Source: CAYLXC01 sp964387865 (lineage in GTDB: Bacteria; Patescibacteriota; Microgenomatia; Daviesbacterales; UBA10151). From it: DNA of 64,000 nt. Below, piece by piece: positions 1 through 8,545 of the stretch. The notes beneath the pieces were generated by a model that saw only the letters and a program-made list of their open reading frames with translations, was not told the origin of the DNA and ran no database searches. How positions within the stretch are numbered: position 1 is the stretch's first letter; the number at the start of each line of letters is the position of its first letter. Made by a program: the position numbers and the translations under genes. The stretch is taken from contig CAYLXC010000002.1 of assembly GCA_964387865.1 (NCBI GenBank), positions 25,411 through 89,410 of the forward strand, given 5' to 3'.

Positions 1-1233
1 TATTTGTGACCAAATCTTATTACTTAACTGTTGATTTCTAACAGCCAACAGTTTGTTAAGGTAGCTACTAGTTGAAAAAAGATGAATTAGTGTTATTGTT
101 AAAACAAGCAATAACATTATAAGCTTATTCTTTTTATCATGAACTATACTGATAAGAGCTGCTAGGAATAAGGAGAAACCCCCGGCAGAGATTATTAAAT
201 ATCTATGAGTTGTGGGAAACATAAAGTTTGGGTCACGAATCCATGGTATTAAGAGAGGGAAAAGAGTCCAAAGTAGGGATATTATGAATATATCTGCAAG
301 ATAAGATTTTCTTTGTTTGATAACTAGCACTAGCCATACAATAATCAAAATCCCTCCAATTAGTGCAAATGGGATTTCAAACGTTCCTGAAAGATTTGGA
401 ATAAACATTCCCCCTATTTCTGCTAAGGCGTACAGCAAAAATTCGGACTGCCCATTTTGAATCAATTTAAGACTTGATTCGACCCCTATTATCACTGTGG
501 TTGCTATTCCTTTTGTTGAGGGTTTTATAGTTTGTTTATCCCAATCTGGGGATGAATATGTGGTAGTGCCTAGTAACAAAAATAGAAATATTAAAATTAA
601 CAATGATAATCTTAGGATTACTCTTTTCAATATTCGGGAATCACGATTATTAAGCAGCCAAAAAAGTTCTATGGAAATAATTAAAGGAACAAGACTGGTA
701 GTTCTTATAGGTGAGCTAATTATGGTTGTATAAAAGAGGCTAGATGTTAGGATTAGTGATTTTAATTTTGTATTTTCCCTCAATTTTATAAAAAAGTAAA
801 GAAAAAAATTGAAAAAAGTTACTGTTAAATAAGAAGTCATATTGAAAACCCAATTTGTAGTTTCTAATCCGATGGGGGTGATAGAGAAAAAAAGAATGGC
901 AAAAAAAGAAGCCAATTTATTTTTAGTAAGAAGGAGTGTAATGGGATAAAAAGAGAAAGATGCGAGGAGTCTCATTAAATAGGAGATGATATAATATGGT
1001 GCTGATTGGAAATCAAAAATTCTTGATAATAATCCCGTGGTGATATCTTGTGGACCATATAAGGTTTGAAAATATGTAAGGTGATTCCAAACTCCTTTTG
1101 AGAATATTCCTACCATTAATTCGTATCTCCATGCAGTTACCCAAAAATCTCCAAAAACAGCAAGATTAAATGAAGGAAAGAAGACATACAGACTGGTAGA
1201 TACTATTATGAGGATTGCTAAAAAATAATACAT
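1..1233 (-). CDS. GT-C-like multi-pass membrane protein, family member 1 (partial, runs off left edge)
   Basis: About 410 N-terminal residues of an integral membrane protein; the frame stays open to base 1, so the C-terminus lies outside the window. It belongs to the family found again at 15396, 17292, 19162, 21043 and 26605. Shared marks are an N-terminal anchor, an acidic-aromatic motif in the first outer loop (G-D-F-W near residue 29), many hydrophobic segments, a P-I-R-T-T-S stretch matching the siblings' R-x-Y-P, and a late T-H-R-Y-L loop. The ATG at 1233 overlaps the stop of the upstream methyltransferase by one base (TAATG), which implies coupled translation. A polyprenyl-phosphate-sugar-dependent glycosyltransferase is the likeliest role, but this is inferred from fold-like layout and context. 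Confidence 0.75.
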   Translation of the reverse strand, partial: MYYFLAILIIVSTSLYVFFPSFNLAVFGDFWVTAWRYELMVGIFSKGVWNHLTYFQTLYGPQDITTGLLSRIFDFQSAPYYIISYLMRLLASFSFYPITLLLTKNKLASFFAILFFSITPIGLETTNWVFNMTSYLTVTFFNFFLYFFIKLRENTKLKSLILTSSLFYTTIISSPIRTTSLVPLIISIELFWLLNNRDSRILKRVILRLSLLILIFLFLLLGTTTYSSPDWDKQTIKPSTKGIATTVIIGVESSLKLIQNGQSEFLLYALAEIGGMFIPNLSGTFEIPFALIGGILIIVWLVLVIKQRKSYLADIFIISLLWTLFPLLIPWIRDPNFMFPTTHRYLIISAGGFSLFLAALISIVHDKKNKLIMLLLVLTITLIHLFSTSSYLNKLLAVRNQQLSNKIWSQI

Positions 1234-1856
1234 TATATTTTTTTAATGTTTTCCAAGTAAAATGCAAAATGAGAGAATGGATACCAAAAGGGTTTTGATA
1301 GCTGTTTAACTTTAAAATTTATTCCCATTTGCTTAAATATTTTCTGCCAATCTTTAATATCTCTGAATGACAACGGTATATACAGTTGTCCATAATGTAA
1401 TTTGTTAAGGATAGTATCTGCAAACTTACCATAAAAGGTAGGCTGAGCTTCAAATACTAGTACTGTTTTCGCCACCCTCAAAGCTTCCTGCAAAATACTT
1501 CTTTGGTCTTGCATCTTAACATGGTGTAGTACATCATTTAGTAAGACAACATCATAACTTTTATTTGAGAAAGGAAGCCTACTGTTTGATATTTTTACAA
1601 ATGGTAAATCATAAGTTAAATGATTTTCAATGTCGCAGACTGTAATATTTACTCCTAAGTTAATTCTTAAAAAGTTTGCAACAGCCCCGTTACCGCATCC
1701 CATATCAAGGACCCTATCGCTTTTTTTAATCCAGTTTTTGTAAGCATTCATTATCAATTTACATCTGTATGGCATAGTTAATGTTGCAATGTTAATCATG
1801 GTATTATTTAAATTTAGTAGATCATATAATATTAAGACATTTGTATAAAATGACAA
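1233..1856 (-). CDS. Class I SAM-dependent methyltransferase
   Basis: A protein of about 207 residues with the Rossmann-type SAM-binding motif V-L-D-M-G-C-G-N-G near residues 49-57, an acidic D-I-E-N after strand 2, and a V-L-L-N-D-V-L-H-H segment typical of Methyltransf_11 proteins. It probably methylates a sugar or glycolipid intermediate; the substrate cannot be read from sequence. The longest frame begins at a TTG (1856) that would overlap the start of the divergent glycosyltransferase; an in-frame ATG at 1799 is an alternative, but the residues before it (Y-D-L-L-N-L) look like native family sequence. It is directly coupled to the membrane protein downstream. Confidence 0.8.
   Translation of the reverse strand: MSFYTNVLILYDLLNLNNTMINIATLTMPYRCKLIMNAYKNWIKKSDRVLDMGCGNGAVANFLRINLGVNITVCDIENHLTYDLPFVKISNSRLPFSNKSYDVVLLNDVLHHVKMQDQRSILQEALRVAKTVLVFEAQPTFYGKFADTILNKLHYGQLYIPLSFRDIKDWQKIFKQMGINFKVKQLSKPFWYPFSHFAFYLENIKKI
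1825..1830 (+). promoter_or_regulatory. Candidate -10 box (TATAAT) for the GT4 gene at 1850
   Basis: A perfect TATAAT lies 19 bases before the ATG at 1850 in the space between divergent genes. No convincing -35 box is seen. Transcription would begin close to 1837, giving a short leader. Confidence 0.35.
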
Positions 1857-3040
1857 GATTTAACTTTCATATTTTTGCCAATGCTGCATTAGGTAAAGGA
1901 TTATCTGGTGGGGATAGGATTTTTATTGAATTTGCAAAAAGATTAAGTATTCACCAGAAGGTGATAGTTTATGTATGGCAAGAAGGATATGAGATGTGTA
2001 GACGGCAGGGTTTATCTGAGTGTGTAAATTTTAAGATATTAAATGTTAATTTTTGGTGTAAATTTGGTTTTTTAATATGCTACATTGCCAGAATTTTTAA
2101 ATCTATCTGGTTTGCTATTATAACCAAGATAGATAATAGTGAGAAAACTATTATCTATTCAGCATCGGAATTTTGGATGGATTCACTCCCGGCATTTATT
2201 TTGAAGCTTAGATTTCCTCAGGTAAGGTGGGTAGCGGGTTGGTTCCAAACTGCCCCAAATCCTTTTACAGGTTTTACGGAGGGGGTAAGAGAAAGACAAT
2301 ATAGATTATCAGCATTTTTTTATTGGTTTGTGCAACTTCCTATAAAACCATTAATTAGAAGATGGGCAGATTTTGTTTTGGTTAATAATGAGCTAGAAAA
2401 AAAACAATTTAATAAACTTGATAAATTGGGTAGAGTATTGGTAATTCTTGGAGCTGTGAATATAGAAGATATTAGCCAATATCTTAGAAAGAACAAGGAC
2501 TTGCCTAAAATTTATGATGTCGTTTTCCAGGGTAGATTTCACCCTCAAAAGGGTGTGATAGAGCTTATCGATATTTGGAAGTTTGTGACTAGTAGACTTC
2601 CGAATGCTAAACTTGCCATGATTGGAGATGGTCCTCTGATGGATCTAGTTAAGAAAAAGATAGATGATCTTAGATTACAAAAGAATATAAAACTTTTCGG
2701 TTATGTTTTTGATGGGCCAAAAAAATACGGGATTTTTTCTGAAAGTAAGTTAGTAGTCCATCCAGCATTTTTTGATTCTGGAGGAATGGCTGCCCAAGAA
2801 GCGATGGCTTTTGGTCTGCCTTGTATTGGATTTGATTTAAGTTCCTATAAATCCTACTTTCCCAGCGGGATAGTTAAGGTTGCAGTTGGAGATTTGCAAG
2901 GATTTGCCAATATTATAGCTGAATTATTAGAAAATAAAAATAAAAGGGATAGGATTGGTAGGGAAGCTCAAAAAATGATTAATGAAAATTGGAGCTGGGA
3001 TAAAAGAGTTGAACAGCTTACGACTATTTTAAAAACCTAG
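1850..3040 (+). CDS. GT4-family (GT-B fold) glycosyltransferase
   Basis: Retaining GT-B glycosyltransferase of about 396 residues that would transfer a sugar from a nucleotide donor to a lipid-linked glycan at the cytoplasmic face. The N-terminal acceptor half has a glycine-rich loop G-K-G-L-S-G-G-D-R. The C-terminal donor half has F-Q-G-R-F-H-P-Q-K-G, then I-G-D-G-P-L and the signature P-A-F-F-D-S-G-G-M-A-A-Q-E-A-M-A, where Asp stands in the first Glu position of the E-x7-E motif. I chose the ATG at 1850; a TTG nine bases upstream is in frame. Its last 17 bases overlap the end of the convergent epimerase gene. Confidence 0.85.
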   Translation: MTRFNFHIFANAALGKGLSGGDRIFIEFAKRLSIHQKVIVYVWQEGYEMCRRQGLSECVNFKILNVNFWCKFGFLICYIARIFKSIWFAIITKIDNSEKTIIYSASEFWMDSLPAFILKLRFPQVRWVAGWFQTAPNPFTGFTEGVRERQYRLSAFFYWFVQLPIKPLIRRWADFVLVNNELEKKQFNKLDKLGRVLVILGAVNIEDISQYLRKNKDLPKIYDVVFQGRFHPQKGVIELIDIWKFVTSRLPNAKLAMIGDGPLMDLVKKKIDDLRLQKNIKLFGYVFDGPKKYGIFSESKLVVHPAFFDSGGMAAQEAMAFGLPCIGFDLSSYKSYFPSGIVKVAVGDLQGFANIIAELLENKNKRDRIGREAQKMINENWSWDKRVEQLTTILKT

Positions 3041-3971
3041 GGTTTTCTTTAAGATAAATTACGGTTTGTCGGATAGCTTCTCTAATTGTCAGTTTGGGTC
3101 TCCAGCCTAATCTCTTTAGTTTTTCGATAGATAAAAGTACAAATTCATTATCGCCCTTCCAATTACTTTCTTTCCCAAGCCAAGTTTTTTTTACAGAAGT
3201 TTTACCCAAAACTTCAAGAATGCTATCAACAATCTGAGAAACTGTAAGTAAATCTTGATGCCCAATATTGTATATACTGACTTGCTCTTTCGAGTTCGCA
3301 ATTATTCTAAATATTGCATCAATCCCATCCAAAACAGCGAGAGAAGATTTCTTAGGTGAACCATCTGAAAAAAGCTTAATCGATTTTGGATTATGCTGCA
3401 ATTTTTTTAAGACATCAAAAACTATTCCGTGAGTATAACGCGGACCCAAGAAAGAAACGAATCTAAAGATATAGGTTTTAATGTTATAGTAAGAAGAATA
3501 AGTATAAATGTAACTTTCACAAGCAGCTTTTGTTGCCCCATATAAAGAGGTTGGTTGAAATGGGTAATCTTCAGGAGTAGGATGGATTCTTGCATCTCCA
3601 TAAACTGAAGAAGTAGAAGTAAACGCCAAATTTTTGACTCCGTAATTTATCATAGCTTCCAAAACATTACGTGTCATTTCCAAGTTTTGATCATGGTCGA
3701 TAAAATGGTTTTCAAAGCCAGACTTAACATCAGCATGAGCAGCTAAATGAAAAACAGACTCTATACCTTTCATAGATTCTTTGAGTTTTCGGATATTTGA
3801 GAGATCAGCTTTTACCAATTCAAAATTTCTATTTTTTAAATGTTGTCGGATAAAAATTTGCCTGCCGGTTGAAAAATTATCATATACTCTTACTTTATGT
3901 CCTTCACTCATTAACCTGTCAACAATATGGGAACCAATAAATCCGGCACCGCCTGTAATAAGATATTTCAT
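3024..3971 (-). CDS. NAD-dependent nucleotide-sugar epimerase (extended SDR, GalE-like)
   Basis: Extended short-chain dehydrogenase/reductase acting on a nucleotide sugar. The N-terminal NAD site T-G-G-A-G-F-I-G-S is at residues 5-13; H-L-A-A-H-A-D-V follows strand 4; S-T-S-S-V-Y-G-D carries the catalytic Ser/Thr; and Y-G-A-T-K is the Y-x3-K pair. The active-site loop has Ser, not Glu, before V-Y-G, which favours an epimerase over a 4,6-dehydratase or decarboxylase. The ATG at 3971 places the NAD motif in the usual position; an upstream TTG (3980) would overlap the preceding gene. It is the last gene of a four-gene minus-strand nucleotide-sugar block (7086 to 3024). Confidence 0.85.
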   Translation of the reverse strand: MKYLITGGAGFIGSHIVDRLMSEGHKVRVYDNFSTGRQIFIRQHLKNRNFELVKADLSNIRKLKESMKGIESVFHLAAHADVKSGFENHFIDHDQNLEMTRNVLEAMINYGVKNLAFTSTSSVYGDARIHPTPEDYPFQPTSLYGATKAACESYIYTYSSYYNIKTYIFRFVSFLGPRYTHGIVFDVLKKLQHNPKSIKLFSDGSPKKSSLAVLDGIDAIFRIIANSKEQVSIYNIGHQDLLTVSQIVDSILEVLGKTSVKKTWLGKESNWKGDNEFVLLSIEKLKRLGWRPKLTIREAIRQTVIYLKENPRFLK

Positions 3972-3972
3972 A

Positions 3973-4950
3973 TCATACAAAATTTTTGTGGTAAAGTTTT
4001 TTAATTACACTCATAACATATAGAGCATCCTTTATACTACTATCGCTATAATCTTTTTGCTTAATTCTTTTAAAGAAGAGGTTATTTTCAACTTTCCAGG
4101 AATTATCTTCTTCTCCAAATGAAAACTCACTAACATCAGGAGGACCCATTTCGGGTCTCATAGAATATAAGACTAACCTTTCCTTACCATAGCTTCTGCC
4201 TAGCCCATCAATTTGAATCTTTCCCTTTTGCAACATAATTTCAAAAGAAAATATATTTTTCCATTCTACACAAGTTACTGAAAGATCAGCGATTTGATTT
4301 TTCTTATTTCGGAGTTGAAAAAAAGCAGCATCTTCCAAGTTTGTTTCCCAAAATAAGTTAGTCACAAATCCTGTTATTTGAGACATTTGTCCACAAAAAA
4401 AGTTCACTAGATCAATTAAATGACAGCCCTGATCGATTAATTCCCCACCGCCTGACACTTTTTTTTGAAAACGCCATTCTTTTTCATAATTTAACCTACC
4501 ACCGTGGCCATATCTAGCCCTGATAAATAAAAGGGGTCCCCAATTTTGGGAATCAACAATTTGTTTAGCCTTTTGTATTGCTGGATGAAATTTATGATTA
4601 TATCCGTACATTACAACAACGGAGTTTCTCTTGTAGGCTTTATATGTATCTGATATTTGTCTAAAATTTACCCCCCCGGGTTTCTCTATAAGAACATGTT
4701 TTCCGTTTTCAATTGCTGATATCGCTATTTTTGATAAATTATTATTTGTAACACAAACAAATATTGCATTGATATCCTTGTCCTTCACTACCTTATGCCA
4801 ATCTTTTTCAAAGCCGCAGTTAAACTGGTGAGCAAATACTTCTCCTTTTTGCTCATCTATATCACAAACAGTTGTTAAATTTACGCCTTTAGGTAAAGAT
4901 TGTGCTCTTTTTCTTCCAACGTAACCTGCCCCTATTATTGCAATATTCAT
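3973..4950 (-). CDS. Gfo/Idh/MocA-family sugar oxidoreductase
   Basis: NAD(P)-dependent oxidoreductase of 325 residues, usual length for the family. It starts with the Rossmann motif G-A-G-Y-V-G-R-K-R at residues 7-15, has the E-K-P signature (Lys is the catalytic or cofactor residue) near residue 90, and G-G-G-E-L-I-D-Q-G-C-H-L-I-D, which carries the conserved Asp and His of the active site. Such enzymes oxidise or reduce ring hydroxyls of nucleotide sugars, for example 3-keto sugar formation before amination. The ATG overlaps the stop of the upstream dehydrogenase-like gene by four bases. A run of seven G on the coding strand falls at codons 92-94. Confidence 0.85.
   Translation of the reverse strand: MNIAIIGAGYVGRKRAQSLPKGVNLTTVCDIDEQKGEVFAHQFNCGFEKDWHKVVKDKDINAIFVCVTNNNLSKIAISAIENGKHVLIEKPGGVNFRQISDTYKAYKRNSVVVMYGYNHKFHPAIQKAKQIVDSQNWGPLLFIRARYGHGGRLNYEKEWRFQKKVSGGGELIDQGCHLIDLVNFFCGQMSQITGFVTNLFWETNLEDAAFFQLRNKKNQIADLSVTCVEWKNIFSFEIMLQKGKIQIDGLGRSYGKERLVLYSMRPEMGPPDVSEFSFGEEDNSWKVENNLFFKRIKQKDYSDSSIKDALYVMSVIKKLYHKNFV
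4671..4677 (-). repeat. Seven-base G tract inside the Gfo/Idh/MocA gene
   Basis: On the coding strand this is GGGGGGG spanning the Gly-Gly codons just after the E-K-P motif. Gly-Gly could be encoded without such a run in an AT-rich genome. It is a possible slippage site. Confidence 0.5.
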
Positions 4951-6233
4951 TTTCCCTCTCCCATTCCGAGATAATTAAATCCAAAGTTTTTATATTTCTT
5001 TTTATCTAAAAAGTTTTTAGTATCTATAATAACTCTTTGTCTCATCAAATTTGAAACTAATTTGGGATTAATTTCTTTAAATTGAGGCCACTGTGTCATT
5101 AAAATTAATAAGTCTAATTTTTTTAAAAATTCCTCAATGGAACTTTTAATATTTACAAATTTTAGTCTTCCATTTTTTATAGCCGGATCAAAACCTCTAA
5201 TTTCAGCTTTCTCTTTGGCTAATAAATTTGCTAATTCAAGAGATTGAGATCTTCTTAAGGTATTTGTATTAGGTTTGTAGGTTAAGCCTAGTATACCTAT
5301 TTTTTTCCCATTAAGTTTGGGATAAATTTTTTTGACCTTCCTCATTAAATAATTTAGTCTATCTTGGTTGACCGCATAAATTGCATTAAGCAATTTAGCT
5401 GGATATTTAAATTTAGCGGAGAGTTTAATGAGAGTTTTAATATCACGACCCAAAGTTCCGCCGGCAAATCCTAATCCAGGATTAATAGGTGCTTTCGGAC
5501 TTACCCTTGGATCGGACTTTAATCCTAAAACTACATCTTGTATATTTGCACCCAATAGTTCACAAAGATCAGAGAGTTCAGAGGCAAAACTTATATTTAG
5601 AGCTAAGTAAGAATTTAGAGCATGCTTTAACATTTCGGCACTCTCTATAGACATTTTCAAAACTTTACATTTAAAAATTGGAAAATCTTTTAGAAATTGC
5701 TCAATGATATCATTATTATCTGATCCTAGGACGATCCTTGGAGGTTTAAGAAAGTCATAAATTGCACTTCCCAGTCTTAAGTTTTCAGGGAAATAAATTA
5801 CCCTAGTGTTTGATTTTAATCTTTTTAAAAGAGAGCGGGTAGTTCCAATAGGGACTTGACTTGAAATAACAATAATTGTTTTTTTTGAGATATATTTAAC
5901 TACTAAATCAAATAATTTATTTAACAAACTTAAGTCAACTTCATCATAATCATTTATTGGCGTATCTAAAGTAATAAAAATATAGTCTTTATTTTTGATT
6001 ACTTCTTTTGGATTACTACTAAAATGCAAATTTTTGTTTAAATATTTTGTAAAATATCTGGTAAGACTAGGTTCAAATATAGGAAGTTCTTTTGATTTTA
6101 GTTTGTTAACATTCTTTTTATCTAGGTCGAAGCAGGAAACTTTATATCCTGATTTAGCAAAGCAAACACTATATACTAAACCCAGATGCCATAATCCTAA
6201 AACTCCGACAGATAACTTAAGACCCTTTTTCAT
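4947..6233 (-). CDS. UDP-glucose/GDP-mannose dehydrogenase family protein with Cys replaced by Thr
   Basis: A protein of 428 residues with all three domains of the nucleotide-sugar dehydrogenase family: NAD Rossmann start G-V-L-G-L-W-H-L-G-L, the S-Q-V-P-I-G-T-T turn, P-E-N-L-R-L-G, the central helix with Lys and Asn (E-M-L-K-H-A-L-N), and a C-terminal Rossmann domain opening G-I-L-G-L-T-Y-K-P-N. In active UGDH the catalytic motif is G-F-G-G-S-C-F-P-K-D; here it reads G-F-A-G-G-T-L-G-R-D, so residue 260 is Thr where the thioester-forming Cys should be. Four-electron oxidation to a uronic acid by the usual mechanism is therefore unlikely. It may oxidise only to an aldehyde or ketone, or do something else. 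It overlaps the upstream SDR gene by 17 bases and the MocA gene by four. Confidence 0.85.
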   Translation of the reverse strand: MKKGLKLSVGVLGLWHLGLVYSVCFAKSGYKVSCFDLDKKNVNKLKSKELPIFEPSLTRYFTKYLNKNLHFSSNPKEVIKNKDYIFITLDTPINDYDEVDLSLLNKLFDLVVKYISKKTIIVISSQVPIGTTRSLLKRLKSNTRVIYFPENLRLGSAIYDFLKPPRIVLGSDNNDIIEQFLKDFPIFKCKVLKMSIESAEMLKHALNSYLALNISFASELSDLCELLGANIQDVVLGLKSDPRVSPKAPINPGLGFAGGTLGRDIKTLIKLSAKFKYPAKLLNAIYAVNQDRLNYLMRKVKKIYPKLNGKKIGILGLTYKPNTNTLRRSQSLELANLLAKEKAEIRGFDPAIKNGRLKFVNIKSSIEEFLKKLDLLILMTQWPQFKEINPKLVSNLMRQRVIIDTKNFLDKKKYKNFGFNYLGMGEGK

Positions 6234-7086
6234 AGATAAACTCTTGATCCACTCTTCTTAGTTTGTATAAATTATTACTAAGTTTATTCGTAGAAGAACT
6301 TTGTTCATTCTTTCTTAACTTTGCGGGTGGATTCCATTTGGCGCTTAGTAGCCTTCCAGTAATATGGTTTGACTGAGTTGACGATAGATAGACTACTAGT
6401 TTTGCAGCAAGTTCAGGAGGCATTCCCCCTAACTTTTTTTGTTTAATGGCATTTTGATAAATTTCTTTACCGCTTTTTTTAGGTCCTTGTTTAATCAAAT
6501 AATCGTTTAAATAAGTATTAACAGAACCAGGCGATATAGCGTTTACCTGAATATTTTTTTCTTTAAGCTCATCCGCTAAAACTTCACTGAATCCTGCAAC
6601 AGCAAATTTAGAAGTAAAGTATGCGGAAAAGTTAGGCATTGTTTTGCTTCCTCCAACTCCAGCCCCACATAAATTAATAATTTTTCCCCCGCCCCCTTTT
6701 TCCATAAGCGGAATTACTAAATGTGATAAGTAGACAATACCCATGAAATTAATTTCAAAGGCCTTATTCCAATTATTTAAACTTAAATTCTGAAAAGGTC
6801 CAATAGGACCATATATACCGGCATTGTTTACCAAAATATCTATTTTTTTTAACTTAATTTGTGCAAATTTTATTAATTTTTTGCAATCAGTAAATTTTGA
6901 GACATCACAAGATATTCCGTAAGCTACTACATTTTTCTTATTTAGAGCACTCAGTGCTTTTTGTATTTCTGATTTAGTTCGCGAGCAAATTATAACAATT
7001 GCACCTTGATTAACCAGTTCTTTAGCAATTGCAAAACCGATCCCTCTAGCTCCGCCCGTGATCAAAGCAACTTTGTTAGATAACAT
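6217..7086 (-). CDS. Short-chain dehydrogenase/reductase with C-terminal extension
   Basis: Classical SDR core: cofactor motif T-G-G-A-R-G-I-G at residues 10-17, N-N-A-G near 87-90, and Y-F-T-S-K as the Y-x3-K pair. The position that normally carries the catalytic Ser (I-x-N-x-S-S) reads I-I-N-L-C-G-A-G, so the standard Ser is not obvious. After I-T-G-R-L-L-S-A, which normally ends the fold, about 45 extra residues follow, rich in Lys, Ser and Asn and containing L-R-R-V-D. It begins the minus-strand block that continues with the dehydrogenase-like, MocA and epimerase genes, so a sugar-nucleotide or sugar-phosphate substrate is plausible. The 12-base gap to the transaldolase stop upstream suggests one operon from 7896 to 3024. 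Confidence 0.8.
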   Translation of the reverse strand: MLSNKVALITGGARGIGFAIAKELVNQGAIVIICSRTKSEIQKALSALNKKNVVAYGISCDVSKFTDCKKLIKFAQIKLKKIDILVNNAGIYGPIGPFQNLSLNNWNKAFEINFMGIVYLSHLVIPLMEKGGGGKIINLCGAGVGGSKTMPNFSAYFTSKFAVAGFSEVLADELKEKNIQVNAISPGSVNTYLNDYLIKQGPKKSGKEIYQNAIKQKKLGGMPPELAAKLVVYLSSTQSNHITGRLLSAKWNPPAKLRKNEQSSSTNKLSNNLYKLRRVDQEFIYEKGS

Positions 7087-7098
7087 AGAGAGATTATA

Positions 7099-7896
7099 TT
7101 ACTTTTTCTGGAGTTTTTTCCAAGCTTGATCAAATTGTTCAATAGTTTCTATTGTTCGTTGACTAAAAAGCATAGAGTGTAAGATTTCTGGAGTTGTTGT
7201 AACAATATTAGCTCCAGCTGCGAACGCTTCTCCCACCATTGTCGCTGTACGTATACTTCCAACTATTATTTTTGGATTTTCGTAGTCACCTTCTTTCAAA
7301 AACGATGAAATAGCAACTACTATATTTTTAGGATCATTATTAACGCTCGATTCCAGTCCTACTCTTTTGAAATCCGCCATATAGTCGAATCTACCCCTAT
7401 ACTTTACTTGATCCTCAAGGGAGCGTCCCCAAAAAAGGGAGATAAATGATGGTCTCTTACAATATCTTGTGGCTAAAGCTGCCATAACCATTTGTTCAAA
7501 GGTCATCATAGTTGTGACATTTATAGCAATACCTAAATCTGAAAGTGCTTGGATAATTTCTAAACTTTTGGTTGTGTCGGGGATTAGTGGCACTTTTACA
7601 ACAATATTTTTGTCCATGCTATTTAATTTCCTACCTTCCTTAACCATCTCGTTTGTGGTTGCTGTACTATCTGTAAGCTCTACTGAAACAGGTTTATCTT
7701 TCATCTCCTTGCAGATTTTTTTGATAACTATTTCTACGTCTTGTAAACGCAATCCATCCTGTAACATTATTACTTGATTTGTGGTTACACCGTCAATGAT
7801 TCCAGTTGAATTCCATCTTTTTATTTCTTCTAAATTAGAGGAATCTATAAATAAGGATCGGTTAAAGGAGTAGATTTTTGGCATAACTTTAGACAT
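7099..7896 (-). CDS. Transaldolase (TalC/FSA-like)
   Basis: Class I aldolase of the small transaldolase family, 265 residues. The start L-F-I-D-S-S-N-L-E-E-I and G-V-T-T-N-Q match the family, and V-V-K-V-P-L-I-P carries the Schiff-base lysine near residue 102; I-N-V-T-T-M-M-T and A-A-G-A-N-I-V-T-T form later strands. Transaldolases interconvert sedoheptulose 7-phosphate with fructose 6-phosphate and erythrose 4-phosphate. Its position beside GmhA-, GmhB-, HddA- and HddC-like genes makes supply of sedoheptulose 7-phosphate for GDP-heptose the obvious role (inference). It is transcribed divergently from the GmhB-like gene across 52 bases. Confidence 0.88.
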   Translation of the reverse strand: MSKVMPKIYSFNRSLFIDSSNLEEIKRWNSTGIIDGVTTNQVIMLQDGLRLQDVEIVIKKICKEMKDKPVSVELTDSTATTNEMVKEGRKLNSMDKNIVVKVPLIPDTTKSLEIIQALSDLGIAINVTTMMTFEQMVMAALATRYCKRPSFISLFWGRSLEDQVKYRGRFDYMADFKRVGLESSVNNDPKNIVVAISSFLKEGDYENPKIIVGSIRTATMVGEAFAAGANIVTTTPEILHSMLFSQRTIETIEQFDQAWKKLQKK

Positions 7897-7933
7897 AATT
7901 CTAGTTCATAAAACTGAATATATCAAGTGTAGG

Positions 7934-7942
7934 TGATATACT
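7934..7942 (+). promoter_or_regulatory. Extended -10 promoter (TGATATACT) six bases before the GmhB-like start codon
   Basis: TGn followed by TATACT, with exactly six bases before the ATG at 7949. The expected transcription start falls at the start codon, so the mRNA would be leaderless. The same spacing recurs at 37733 and 50850. Confidence 0.5.
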
Positions 7943-7948
7943 AATACA

Positions 7949-8545
7949 ATGAAATGTGCAGTTTTTCTTGATCGGGACGGAGTTATAAATGAGTTAGTTT
8001 ATGATTCACAACATGGAACAGTTGATAGTCCAATGTTTCCATCTCAAGTGAAATTAATGTATGGAATTGATGAACTGATTAAAGACATAAATAAAACGGG
8101 ATTTATCAGCATCATTTGTTCAAACCAACCAGCTGTGGCATTAGGAAAAACTACACTAAAAAATTTTAAGGCGGTAACTGAAGAAATTAAAACACAACTA
8201 AAGGCAAAGGGGGCAAGTATAGATTATGAATATCATTGTTTGCATCACCCATTTGCAAAGATTAAAAAATATAAAATTGTGTGCGAATGTAGAAAACCGA
8301 AGACAAGTCTTTTTCTGAAAGCCGCGTCTGAACACCATATTGATCTTAAGGATTCATGGATGATAGGTGATGGAGTAGATGACATAAAAGCTGGTAAAAA
8401 GGCAGGGTGTAAGACAATATTACTTGCTAATATTAATGCAACCGAGAATTTACGGATTATAGAAAATCAGCTAGGATCTATAAATCCGGACTTTATAGTA
8501 AAAAATTTATTAGAAGCTTTAAAGATTATTAAGGAAAATTTATGA
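7949..8545 (+). CDS. gmhB: D-glycero-D-manno-heptose 1,7-bisphosphate phosphatase-like HAD hydrolase
   Basis: HAD-superfamily phosphatase of 198 residues. F-L-D-R-D-G-V-I-N at 6-14 holds the nucleophile and acid/base Asp pair, S-N-Q near 58-60 is motif II, and G-D-G-V-D-D near 139-144 is motif IV. The zinc loop typical of GmhB is present as C-x-H at residues 97-99 and C-E-C at 112-114. GmhB removes the 7-phosphate from heptose 1,7-bisphosphate, the third step of ADP- or GDP-heptose synthesis. The stop overlaps the start of the nucleotidyltransferase by four bases (ATGA). Histidinol-phosphate phosphatases share the fold and zinc loop; neighbours favour GmhB. Confidence 0.85.
   Translation: MKCAVFLDRDGVINELVYDSQHGTVDSPMFPSQVKLMYGIDELIKDINKTGFISIICSNQPAVALGKTTLKNFKAVTEEIKTQLKAKGASIDYEYHCLHHPFAKIKKYKIVCECRKPKTSLFLKAASEHHIDLKDSWMIGDGVDDIKAGKKAGCKTILLANINATENLRIIENQLGSINPDFIVKNLLEALKIIKENL

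Noticed and set aside
497..733. A 78-codon plus-strand frame at the left edge
   Set aside because: It lies antisense to the partial membrane-protein gene, which explains the region far better; no recognisable domain or ribosome site.
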